DNA from: Argopecten irradians
Lineage: Eukaryota; Mollusca; Bivalvia; Pectinida; Pectinidae
NCBI RefSeq assembly: GCF_041381155.1
Contig: NC_091144.1
Coordinates: forward strand, 34,697,262 to 34,761,261
DNA: 64,000 nt
Direction of reading: 5' to 3'
The first letter of the stretch is position 1. Each line of letters starts with the position of its first letter. Below are positions 24,181-34,254 of the stretch, one piece after another. The notes under the pieces are model-generated. The model saw only the letters and a list, made by a program, of their open reading frames with translations, did no database searches and was not told the DNA's origin. The position numbers were made by a program, and so were the translations under genes.

Positions 24181-24344
24181 TTATACAAATTCCATGATGG
24201 TTTTCTTTATGATGCTAATGCACTCCTGCATTTGGTTCTCAGTCATGATGAGTGGCGGGGCAAATCTGATGATGTCGCCGTGGGTGGGCTTGGCGAGGAG
24301 GCCGTTGTCACGGAGACGCAAGCATACATCCATAGCATCATGCT
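24181..24344 (-). CDS. OAT: OAT coding exon 8 (C-terminus, stop)
   Basis: Encodes the terminal segment with [19 protein letters not shown] and IIRFAPPL, highly conserved in OAT, ending KKTIMEFV and TAA. The acceptor is TCCAG before 24344. Only this acceptor restores the frame from exon 7 (phase 1). Confidence 0.95.
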
Positions 24345-27300
24345 CTGGATTAAAAAATCATCTCAATTAAAAAATAATTGAAAATGTTTTTCAATTAAGA
24401 ATCAGAAAAAATCAAAATTCTAGAAGAATAATCATATGTAGTTCTATGTAAAATTGAAATCTTAAGCATTTTTAAAAAGAACATGTTGCTCTGGTAATAT
24501 CGAAATCTTGGGCATGTTTGAAAATGCAAACTTAAAATTAATTTTCTGATTATATGCATTTCAGAATCTATTGTAATAATTACTGGATCTCTTATACAGT
24601 AACACCTGTCTTAGTGACCACCTCTGTATAAAGACCACCTTCTTAATAAGACCACTTTTCTAGGGTTCCAAATGACCAATAATTTCAACAAAATTCAACC
24701 TGTGCACTTGGCTATAAAGACCATTTCCCTCAATTCCTTGTGTGGTCTTTATAGACAAGCTTGACTGCAATTTAATTTTAGATTTTGTTTATGTTCTATA
24801 AATAGCCACAGTCATTTAAGGATGTACAAAAATTTGACTTTCTAGCTTGATCAATAAATACTAATATCGTAAGCCAAATTTTCTTTCATGGCTGTTAAAT
24901 TTCGCAATTTCAATTTCAAATCATATTTGCGAAGAGCAAAATTCATGGATTTTAAATTGAAGATCGATTCCTATCAATATGAATTTTGTAGATATTAATT
25001 AATAAATAAACTTATATGAATTTACTTGGATTGTGAATTTCGGGAAAATATTTCGCACGCAAAAGAAAGTTCTGTTTACAGTACACTGACTTTAAGGCAT
25101 AACTTACTCTCATTGATTACAATGGCGTTAAGCAGGCCCTTTCCTCTCACAGTCTTCACTAGATCCTTAGGGAGCTCCGCCAGTTCCTTACGGAGAATAT
25201 TCCCCAGGTGATCAGCTCTCTCCGCCAGCTTCTCCTCCTCCAACACCTACAATATGTAACAACATCAATCATAATTCAAGATGGCCACCTTCAATTTCAT
25301 ATGATATCTGATTATGCTTGAAATTTTTCAAATTCCTTTTGTTTTTCGAACAGTCATACAATACAGATTTATGCCACACAATCCGCCAGATGTCCATTGG
25401 TTTTGTCCATGTAATATTTTTGTATGTCATTATTGTAATATGACCAGGAGCGATTTACATTGATTAGAAATTCTTCATTATGGATATTAACAATAAAAAT
25501 GTACATTTGATGCAAGATTTTCCGAAATATATGCTGTTGTAGTAAAGTGATAAAATGTATCTTAAATTTGTGTTCATTTCATATGAAATTTTATGAAACT
25601 GAAGTGATTGAGCCAGACTCACCTTCCACTAGACACGGCACGGATGTGAAAAGTTCAGAAGTCACCTGCCTGATCAAGTGGGGTTTCTCTGGGGCGTTAA
25701 TAATAATATTTATCTGAACTTGACGTATACATAATATGTCCACAACAAAATAATCAGTAGATCCAGACTAACCTGAAGGGCAGCTATCGCTACTTTACAT
25801 GCGAGAGGGTTACCCCCGTACGTGGAGCCATGTTCTCCCGGCTGTATCGTTAACATCACTGGATCATCAGCCAAAATAGCCGATACCTACAAAGAGGAAA
25901 TATTGCCAACTTATAAAATTTTGAATTAAAAGCATCAATTTAGATTTTTTTAAATATTCATTTATTGCTAAACATTTGTTTGATAAGTATTTCCGATCAT
26001 AGTATGATGGGCCGAATATTCATAGACAAGAGCTTTCTGAAAAATGTTTTGGAATTGAAATCATCCTCAATATTCCAGAGGCAAAACTGAAGACTCTGTG
26101 TGCGACAACAGATTGGACTAGTATTTTGGTCCTTAAAGATAACAGTACATTGTTTAGCTATGAAATTGGGTTTTTTCTCTCTACAAATCTTCAAACAAAG
26201 TAAGAATAAACTTAAGTCTCTGTAGGCCTGGATGTTCTTAGTTTTTTCCCTAAAAATGCCTTCTACTACTGTGCTACTAGGACATAGTCCAGATACAAAA
26301 ACAGAGATAGTAATCTGTGGAAAATCGGGGATGAGTCAGGGTGTGAACATTTTACCCTGACGATTGCTATGGAAATTTTTTAGAGTTATCAGGCCTTGCA
26401 GTTGGGTATCAATTGTGATCTCATTAGATTGTGAATGAAAATTCCATTGTTTTCTTTTAAAACAAGAGATCCCAGAGGGATCTTGGCGCATACCAAAGAA
26501 TGATCTATGTCTGATAATGGAAAGAGTGATCTTTTTCCTGCTTTTAAACTTTTTCAAATACACTACATATGAAATTTGAGACAGATCGCTATAGTACTTT
26601 CTAAGAAATAGCGGTAACAAACTTCAACAATTAAACCTAAGATGGGAACCGGTAGACCATCTTGTTGACCGATCAGTCCCAAAAGGCATTATGCACAACT
26701 AGGGTACAAGGGGAGCCTACGCATGGAATTTGAGAGAGATCCCTTCAGTACTTTCTGAGAAATAGCGGTAACTATCAAAATCCAAGATGGCGGCCGTTCA
26801 GCCATCTTGTTGACCAATCAGTTATAAAATGTAATTTGCACAAGAAGGGCCTAAGGGGAACCTACATATGAAATTTGAGACAGATGCCCTCAGTACTTTC
26901 TGAGAAATAGCGATAACAAACTTTAACTATCAAAATTGTAGGTGACTGCCAGGCGGCCATCTTGTCGACCGATCGGTCCCAAAACGCAATATGCACAACA
27001 AGGGCCCTAGGGGAACCTACATATGAAATTTAAGAACGATCCCTTCAGTACTTCCTGAGAAATAGCGATACAACTTTTAACTATCAAAATCCAAGATGGA
27101 CGCCTTATGGCCATCTTGTTGACTGATCGATCCTAAAATGTAATATGCACAACTAGGGCCCTAGGGGAACCTACATGTGAAATTTGAAAAAAATCCCTGC
27201 AGTACTTTTTGAGAAATAGTGGTAACAAACTTTAACTATCAAAATCCAAGATGGCTGCCTGTCGGCCATCTTGTTGACCGATCGGTCCCAAAATCCAATA

Positions 27301-30300
27301 TGCACAACTAGGGTCCTAGGGGAACTTACATATGAAATTAAAGAAAGATCCATTCAGATGTTAATGAGAAATAGCGGTAACAAACTTTAACTATCAAAAT
27401 CCAAGATGATCGCCTGTTGGCCAACTTGTTGACCGATTGGTCCCAAAATGCAATATGTACAACTAAGGTCCTAGGGGAAATAGCAGGAACAAGCATTGTT
27501 AACGGACGGACGGACAGAAGGATGGACGGAAGGAAGGATGGATGGACGGACGACGGACCACAGACAAAGAGGATTTGAATAGCCTACCATCTGATTATGG
27601 TGGGCTAAAATATAACATTATGCTGATGTATGAACATATGATATAACAATTAATACCTTCTAAGAAGGACAGCTACTTTAAGATATGTAAATACAAAATC
27701 ATTCAAGGGCAGATAACTCTGTAATATGTAGATACAGAATCATTCAAGGGCAGATACTCTATAATATGTAAATACAGAATCATGCAAGGAGAGATAACTC
27801 TTTGATATACTTACAGGCAGGACTCCTCCTGACAAAGCTTTACCAAGCAACACAATGTCAGGGCGGACATTTTCATGGTCCACACACAGGCGTCTATAAA
27901 TAACAGCACAAGCATCTATAAATAACAACCTAGCATCTATAGATATAAATAACAACACAGACATCTATAAATAACAACCTAGCATCTATAGATATAAATA
28001 ACAACACAGATATCTATAAATAACAACACAGGCGTCTATAAATAACAACACAGGCATCTTTAAATAACAACACAGATATCTATTAATAACAACACAGATA
28101 TCTATTAATAACACACAGACATATATAAATAATAACACAAGCGTCCATAAATAACAACACAGACATCTATAAATAACAACACAAGCGTCCATAAATAACA
28201 ACACAGACATCTATAAATAATAACACAGACATCTATAAATAACAACACAGACATCTATAAATAACAACACAGACATCTATAAATAACAACACAGACATCT
28301 ATAAATAACAACACAGACATCTATAAATAACAACCTAGCATCTATAGATATAAATAACAACACAGACATCTATAAATAACAACCTAGCATCTATAGATAT
28401 AAATAACAACACAGACATCTATAAATAACAACCTAGCATCTATAGATATAAATAACAACACAGACATCTATAAATAACAACCTAGCATCTATAGATATAA
28501 ATAACAACACAGACATCTATAAATAACAACCTAGCATCTATAGATATAAATAACAACACAGATATCTATAAATAACAACACAGGCGTCTATAAATAACAA
28601 CACAGGCATCTTTAAATAACAACACAGATATCTATTAATAACACACAGACATATATAAATAATAACACAAGCGTCCATAAATAACAACACAGACATCTAT
28701 AAATAACAACACAAGCGTCCATAAATAACAACACAGACATCTTTAAATAACAACACAGACATCTATAAATAACAACAGAGACATCTATAAATAATAACAC
28801 AAGCGTCCATAAATAACAACACAGACATCTATAAATAACAACACAGACATCTATAAATAATAACACAAGCGTCCATAAATAACAACACAGACATCTATAA
28901 ATAATAACAAAGGCATCTATAAATAACAACACAGACATCTATAAACAATAACACAGACATCTATAAATAACAACACAGACCTCTATAAATAACAACACAG
29001 ACCTCTATAAATAACAACACAGACATCTATAAATAACAACACAGACCTCTATAAATAACAACACAGACATCTATAAATAACAACACAGACATCTATAAAT
29101 AACGACACAGACATCTATAAATAATAACACAGGCGTCTATAAATAACAACACAGACATCTATAAATAATAACACAAGCGTCCATAAATAACAACACAGAC
29201 ATCTATAAACAATAACACAAGCGTCCATAAATAACAACACAGACATCTATAAATAATAACACAGGCGTCTATAAATGATAACACAGGCGTCTATAAATAA
29301 CAACACAGACATCTATAAACAATAACACAAGCGTCCATAAATAACAACACAGACATCTATAAATAATAACAAAGGCATCTATAAATAACAACACAGGCGT
29401 CTATAAATGATAACACAGGCGTCCATAAATAACAACACAGACATCTATAAATAACAACACAAGCGTCCATAAATAACAACACAGACATCTATAAATAATA
29501 ACAAAGGCATCTATAAATAACAACACAGGCGTTTATAAATGATAACACTAGCGTCTATAAATAATAACACGGACGTCTATAAATAACAACACTGACATCT
29601 ATAAATAATAACACAGACGTCTAGAAATATAAATAAAAACAGGTCGTCTATAAATAACAACACAGATTTTTTTTTTATTTTCATTTCAAAACAAGATAAG
29701 AAAGATTAATATTTTCAGATTTAAAATTGAACTGAAATTCTTATCAATATAAATGATATAGATATTAATTTGGCTCGCAGAAGAAAGTCAGTTTACTGTT
29801 TCCTCAGTCAATGATAGTAAATTGTTTTTACTTTCCCGTCCTTGCGAGCCCAGTCTGAACCTCGTCAGCAATCCAGAGGACGTTATATTTGTCGCAGAGT
29901 TGTCTGACCTTGGTGAGGTAGCCGTCGTCGGGGACGACCACACCAGCCTCTCCTTGGATGGGCTCCACCATGTAAGCACATGTGTTGGGATTCTGTAGTT
30001 CTTTCTATCAAATAGAAAACATTTTCTTACATCAATAGTCTCATGGTAACATGGTCTATCTATCAATCTCTGTAGATGTCTAAAGATGCTCCATTGCCGA
30101 CAGAGCATAAATGATATTCATCATTTGAACAATACTTGGTGTTTGATCGTGTATATATATGTCTAATTAACACAAAAATAATGCAAATTAACTGATTTTG
30201 CCTTTGGTGCATGAGCAATCAGTACTTCATTCCATATAGGATATAGTGCCACAGAATTTTTTCGGGATGCAATTAATTGTTTTTAACATTTTCAACTTGA

Positions 30301-33300
30301 AGTAAAATTAGAAGCTCAAACTTTTCAATGGCGGTAATGGTGTAAATTAAGTAACTTTTGTAACTGAAGAAAAATACTACATCGTCTGCTCCTGTTTTTA
30401 ATAGTGAAAAAATACCATTTTTCAGCGGTGGAGCATCTTTAGAGTAAATAAAATAACAAAATTTTAATTCTCTTTCAAAATCAAGTCATAGAAAACATAG
30501 AGAAACAGTTCTTTACTTACACCAATTTATTAAAACATAGTTATTATGTATGCTCACCTCCAATGCGTCTATATCATTGTAGGGAACAAGCCCGAACCCT
30601 GGCATAAAAGGGCCATACCCGGCATAGCTTGATGGATCTGTGGAACTGGATATGGCTGCCAAGGTGCGACCCCAGAAGTTGCCGTCAGCAAATATAATCC
30701 TTGCCTGGTCAGCAGGCACCTTCTTGACCTGGTAGGCCCATTTCCTGGCCAGTTTACAGGCCGTCTCTCCAGCCTCCACACCTACATCAAGTACGCTAGA
30801 GGTCTATTCCGTCTTTGCATATCATAAAATTATCTCCCGTTCAGGCAGGTACCTAATCCCCCTTCCCAAAGATGTTTCTCATTAAATTTTGTCACAATCC
30901 ATTCTGTACATTATGACTAGTAGTGATTTAAAGGAATTCTCTCTACTCACTCTATTCCTATGTAAAATCTTATCCCCTCAACTCAAAGATGTTTCTGACC
31001 AAATTTGATTAAAATCCATTATGAACTTTACAAACAATACCTGTATTCATGGGCAGTACTTTATCGTAACCAAAAAGACTGTTCATGTACTCCTCATATT
31101 CGCCAAGGACGTTGGTGTAGAATGCACGGGACGTCAGTGTAAGGATATCCGCCTGATCTTTGAGTGCCTTGATGATCTTCGGGTGACAGTGGCCCTGATT
31201 CACTGCACTGTAGGCACTGAGGAAGTCGTAGTACTGATTACCCTCTACATCCCATACATGTACACCTGGAATACACAATATCATACACACCTGTAATACA
31301 CAATATCATACACACCTGTAATATACAATATCATACACACATGTAATATACAAAATCATACACACATGTAATACACAATATCATACACACCTGTAATACA
31401 CAATATCATACACACCTGTAATACACAATATCATACACACCTGTAATACACAATATCATACACACCTGTAATATACAAAATCATACACACATGTAATATA
31501 CAAAATCATACACACCTGTAATACACAATGTCACACACACCTGTAATACACAATGTCATACACACCTGTAATACACAATATCATACACACCTCTAATACA
31601 CAATTTCATAAACACCTGTTATACACAATGTCATACCCACATGTAAAATACAATGTCATACACACCTGTACTACACAATGTCACACACATATGTAATATA
31701 CAGTGTCATACACCCCTGTAATACACAATGACATACATACCTGTAACACACAATATCATACCCACATAGAAAACACAATGTCATACACACATGTAATATA
31801 CAATGCCATACACACATGTAATACACACTGCATGCACACACAAAGTACACACTGCATACACACATTGATATGCAATGTTATATACATGTGATTACCTTCT
31901 CAACAACACAGTTATTTTTCAGTTGTTACTAATCTTCTCAGCGGCACAGGGCCTTGTGCTGTTACTATGACTAATACCTTTCCATTGAAGCAGGGCCCTG
32001 TGTTGTAAGTTACCTTCTCCATGACAAAGGGTTTTAAGTTGTTTCTTACCTTCTCTACCTTCTCTGCGACACAGGGCCTTGTGCTGTTATTTACCTTCTC
32101 CATGACACAGGGCCTTGTGTTGTCACTTACCTTTTCCGCGACACAGGGCCATGTGTTGTCACTTAACTTCTCCATAACACAGGGCTTTGTGTTGTTTCTT
32201 ATCTTCTCCATGACACAGGGTCTTTTGTTGTTACTGACCTTTTCCATGACACAGGGCCTTGTGTTGTAACCCACCTTCTCCACGACACAGGGCCGTGTGT
32301 TGTAACCCACCTTCTCCACACAGGGCCATGTGTTGTAACCCACCTTTCACATGACACAGCGTCTTGTGTTGTTTCTTACCTCCTCTATGACACAGGACAT
32401 TGTGTTGTCACTTACCTTCTCTAAAACACAGGGCTTTGTGTTGTTTCGTACCTTCTCTGTGACACAGGGCTTTGTGTATTCACTTACCTTATCCACGACA
32501 CAGGGCCTTATGTGGTTACTTCTCCATGACATAGGGCTTTGTGCTGTTATTTACCTTTTTCATGATACAAGGTCTTGTGTTGACTTGTTTCTTACCTTTT
32601 CCATGACACAGAGCCTTGTGTTGTTACCCATCTTTTCCACATCACAGGGCCTTGTGTTGTTTCTTACCTTCTCTATGACACAGGGCTTTGTGTTGTTTCT
32701 TACCTTCTCCAAGACACAGGGCCATGACACAGGGCCTTGTGTTGTAACCCACCTTCTCCACGACACAGGGCAGTGTGTTGTAGCCTACCTTTTCCATGAC
32801 ACAGGGCCTTGTGTTGTTTCTTACCTTCTCTACGACACAGGGCTTTGTGTTTTTTCTTACCTTCTCCACGACACTGGGCCTTGTGTTGTTACTTATTTTC
32901 TCTCTGACACAGGGTCTGTGTTGTTACCCATCTTTTCCACGACACAGGGCCTTGTGTTGTTTCTTACCTTCTCTACGACACAGGGCTTTGTGTTGTTTCT
33001 TACCTTCTACACGACACAGGGCCTTGTGTTGTTTCTTACCTTCTCTATGACACATGGCTTTGTGTTGTTTTTTACCTTCTCTGCGACACAGGGCTTTGAG
33101 TTGTTTTTACCTTCTCTATGACACAGGGCTTTGTGTTGTTTCTTACCTTCTACACCACACAGGGCCTTGTATTGTCACTTACCTTCTCTAAGATACAGGG
33201 CTTTGTGTTGTTTCTTACCTTCTCCATGACATAGAGCCTTGTGTTGTCACTTAACTTCTCCATGACACAGGGCCTTGTATTGTTACTTACCTTCTTTACG

Positions 33301-33702
33301 ACACAGGGCCTTGTGTTGTTACTTACCTTCTCCATGACACAGAGTCTTGTGTTGTCACTGACCTTTTCCATGACACAGGGCCTTGTGTTTTCACATACCT
33401 TCTCCATGACACAGGGTCTTGTGTTGTCACTGACCTTTTCCATGACACAGGGCCTTGTGTTTTCACTTACGTTCTCCATGACACAGGGTCTTGTGTTGTT
33501 ACTTACCTTCTGCACGACACAAGGCCACAGGAATCGGACCATAATTATGGGCACCATATTTCTGTTCCTTTGCAAATACTGCCTCCGACTTCTCTCCGAT
33601 TTTCTTGTTTGCTGTGTGGGTGGCCGCACTTGTTGACATTGTGGCTCTTCGGGCGGCACTTCTCATTGCCATGGTTACGGACTTGCTGATCACACTCATC
33701 AT
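24181..33702 (-). CDS. OAT: Ornithine aminotransferase, mitochondrial, 8 coding exons
   Basis: PLP enzyme that transfers the delta-amino group of ornithine to 2-oxoglutarate, giving glutamate semialdehyde and glutamate in the mitochondrial matrix. Coding exons (minus): 33702-33507, 31265-31041, 30781-30558, 30004-29832, 27893-27815, 25886-25773, 25246-25108, 24344-24181. They total 1314 nt, giving 437 aa plus TAA; human OAT is 439 aa. All junctions are GT/AG and in phase. The N-terminus is Arg/Ser/Thr-rich, as in mitochondrial presequences, followed by [14 protein letters not shown]. Key residues: F176/W177 (NFWGRT, stacks on PLP), E229, D262 and Q265 (ADEVQTG), K291 (GKALSGG, Schiff-base lysine), T321 (GSTYGGNPL). 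Each is one less than the human numbering. An AG before 33712 suggests a 5'UTR exon farther upstream that I cannot find. Introns carry splice-site-derived minisatellites and MITEs. Confidence 0.97.
24590..24770. repeat. Interspersed repeat in OAT intron 7
   Basis: A segment with 'cagtaacacctgtcttagtgacc', 'tctagggttccaaatgaccaat' and 'tgtggtctttatagacaagcttgactg'. The two ends are loosely inverted around 'gtctttatag/ctataaagac'. It looks like a common molluscan interspersed repeat. The family name is not known to me and there is only one copy here. Confidence 0.4.
25108..25246 (-). CDS. OAT: OAT coding exon 7
   Basis: Encodes [20 protein letters not shown] followed by the [14 protein letters not shown] segment. 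Donor is GAGA|GTAAGT and acceptor GTAG|GTGTTG. Exon length 139 carries phase 0 to phase 1. Confidence 0.95.
25628..25680 (-). other. Possible cryptic/poison exon in OAT intron 6
   Basis: On the minus strand a short segment of about 46 nt is bounded by an acceptor-like GGCAG|GTGACT and a strong donor GGAAG|GTGAGT. Inclusion between coding exons 6 and 7 would shift the frame because 46 is not a multiple of three, and it has no counterpart in OAT proteins. It may be only a chance pair of sites. Confidence 0.25.
25773..25886 (-). CDS. OAT: OAT coding exon 6
   Basis: Encodes [20 protein letters not shown] and [18 protein letters not shown], the region with Thr321 that contacts PLP from the partner subunit in this family. 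114 nt, phase 0 at both ends. Confidence 0.96.
26462..27610. repeat. ~150-bp hairpin-unit tandem array, OAT intron 5
   Basis: Starts AACAAGAGATCCCAGAGGGA, then has about six units of roughly 150 bp. Each carries 'catatgaaatttgag', 'ctgagaaatagcggtaac' and an inverted pair CCAAGATGGC...GGCCATCTTG that can fold into a hairpin. It ends in a GGACGGACGGA-type run and a closing block to about 27610. It is a dispersed tandem element, clearly related in architecture to 45049-46450. Non-coding. Confidence 0.85.
27690..27814 (-). repeat. Three-copy ~40-bp repeat abutting OAT donor 5
   Basis: Three units of about 40 bp ('tcattcaagggcagataactctgtaatatg...atacagaa'). The unit nearest the exon overlaps the 5' splice site of intron 5 (CCT|GTAAGTATATC at 27814). 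The units also resemble the terminus of MITE family C (AACTCTGTAATATGCAAA), so a MITE end may have seeded them. Confidence 0.65.
27815..27893 (-). CDS. OAT: OAT coding exon 5 (catalytic lysine)
   Basis: Encodes [20 protein letters not shown] and SGGVLP. Lys291 in LLGKALSGG is the PLP Schiff-base lysine. 79 nt takes phase 2 to phase 0. The first ten exon bases and the preceding acceptor are the template of the array at 27894-29668. Confidence 0.96.
27894..29668 (-). repeat. Acceptor-derived minisatellite, OAT intron 4 (~80 × 22 bp)
   Basis: The unit on the minus strand is TTATTTATAG|ATGTCTGTGTTG or the variant ...TATAG|ACGCCTGTGTTG. The true intron 4 acceptor reads GTTATTTATAG|ACGCCTGTGTG, so each unit contains the 3' splice site plus the first roughly ten exon bases. 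A higher-order unit of about 49 bp (with CCTAGCATCTATAGATAT) is repeated six times around 28320-28560. The array fills over 90% of the intron and ends directly on exon 5. Open frames in it ([14 protein letters not shown] repeats) are by-products. Confidence 0.93.
29832..30004 (-). CDS. OAT: OAT coding exon 4
   Basis: Encodes [20 protein letters not shown] and onward to [16 protein letters not shown]. It contains E229, D262 and Q265 of the cofactor site. Donor AAA|GTAAAA, acceptor GATAG|AAAG. 173 nt, phase 0 to 2. Confidence 0.96.
30083..30439 (-). mobile_element. MITE family A, copy 3, in OAT intron 3
   Basis: TA-flanked (30081-30082 and 30440-30441). Ends are AAGATGCTCCATTGCCGA and CAGCGGTGGAGCATCTT. 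It is in opposite orientation to the 22064 copy and highly similar to it, so probably a fairly recent insertion. Confidence 0.88.
30558..30781 (-). CDS. OAT: OAT coding exon 3
   Basis: Encodes [20 protein letters not shown] and [20 protein letters not shown], then [19 protein letters not shown]. It holds F176 and W177 of the PLP pocket. Donor GAG|GTGAGC, acceptor GTAG|GTGTGG. 224 nt, phase 1 to 0. Confidence 0.96.
30806..30860 (+). mobile_element. Terminal fragment of MITE family C beside OAT exon 3
   Basis: ATTCCGTCTTTGCATATCAT, then 'ttatctcccgttcaggcaggta', match the left end of the 22832-23018 element. It lies only about 25 bp from the exon 3 acceptor. Confidence 0.65.
31041..31265 (-). 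CDS. OAT: OAT coding exon 2
   Basis: Encodes [20 protein letters not shown], the [11 protein letters not shown] segment and [20 protein letters not shown] to VLPMNTG. Donor CAG|GTATTG, acceptor TCCAG|GTGTAC. 225 nt keeps phase 1. The acceptor is the last member of the array at 31266-31870. Confidence 0.96.
31266..31870 (-). repeat. Acceptor-derived minisatellite, OAT intron 1 (~24 × 25 bp)
   Basis: The minus-strand unit is ATTGTGTATTACAG|GTGTGTATGAT. The true acceptor is ATTGTGTATTCCAG|GTGTACATG. Each unit thus carries a full acceptor (and an AGGT proto-splice site) plus the first exon bases. The array runs directly into exon 2. Units far from the exon are more diverged. Confidence 0.92.
31905..33506 (-). 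repeat. Donor-derived minisatellite, OAT intron 1 (~44 × 36 bp)
   Basis: The minus-strand unit contains CCCTGTGTCATGGAGAAG|GT AAGT AACAACACAAGG. The true exon 1 end reads GCCTTGTGTCGTGCAGAAG|GTAAGTAACAACAC, so each unit repeats the last 19 or so exon bases plus the first 17 or so intron bases, including a consensus donor. The period of 36 gives long spurious frames on both strands ([12 protein letters not shown] and [12 protein letters not shown] repeats). Together with the acceptor array it makes up nearly the whole 2241-bp intron. Confidence 0.94.
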
Positions 33703-33712
33703 GATAAGATTT
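33507..33712 (-). CDS. OAT: OAT coding exon 1 (start codon, presequence)
   Basis: ATG at 33702-33700 (ATGATG). The sequence [20 protein letters not shown] is Ser/Thr/Arg-rich without acidic residues, as expected of a mitochondrial presequence, and is followed by [19 protein letters not shown]. The upstream TGTTTCAG before 33712 is a good acceptor, so the start lies in the second transcribed exon. The first, non-coding exon and the promoter are not identified. Confidence 0.93.
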
Positions 33713-34254
33713 CTGAAACATAATAAAAAGAATCTCGAATGTTTCCAAAGAGAAAGTTTTGCATGGCTTTAATATCAATGGATCCGTGAGATTCTGTTTG
33801 AGATATATCTCTTAAGGACAGAGAATGAAGAAATGAATTATAGTCTAACCTAGTTGTTACATAGTGAACAATTATCAAAACATACCTAGGTCACAATTCG
33901 CCAACACTGGTTTTGGCACTTCACATTACATGTATATGGGTTTAAAACAACACAAAAGTACCCAGAGGACTCAGAAATTGTTATGTATTACCGAGATTTT
34001 CGTATTATCTCATTCGTACTGAATTATGGATAATGTTGATGAATGCAATTTGTCAGAGGAGGATTTCAATTCCATTCATATGAAACGTGTGTTTGTACTA
34101 TCCAGATAGCAGATGTTACCATCGAGTATCAGTTCCAAAATAATAATACATGCATGTATCGATTGTAATTGTACGATAGATACAATCATCCCGACGTGAT
34201 CTTCTATATATGTTACCTATAATAACAGAAAACCTGGATTTTAAAAGCCGACTA

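Noticed and set aside
25026..25211. Plus-strand 61-codon frame over OAT exon 7
   Set aside because: Shadow of the minus-strand OAT exon.
28612..28938. Repetitive hydrophobic open frame ([14 protein letters not shown])
   Set aside because: By-product of the acceptor-derived minisatellite in OAT intron 4. No start context, no domain.
32351..33121. 256-codon open frame (repeating [12 protein letters not shown]) and its minus-strand counterparts
   Set aside because: It exists only because the repeat period (36 bp) is a multiple of three. It lies wholly in OAT intron 1 and is antisense to the gene.
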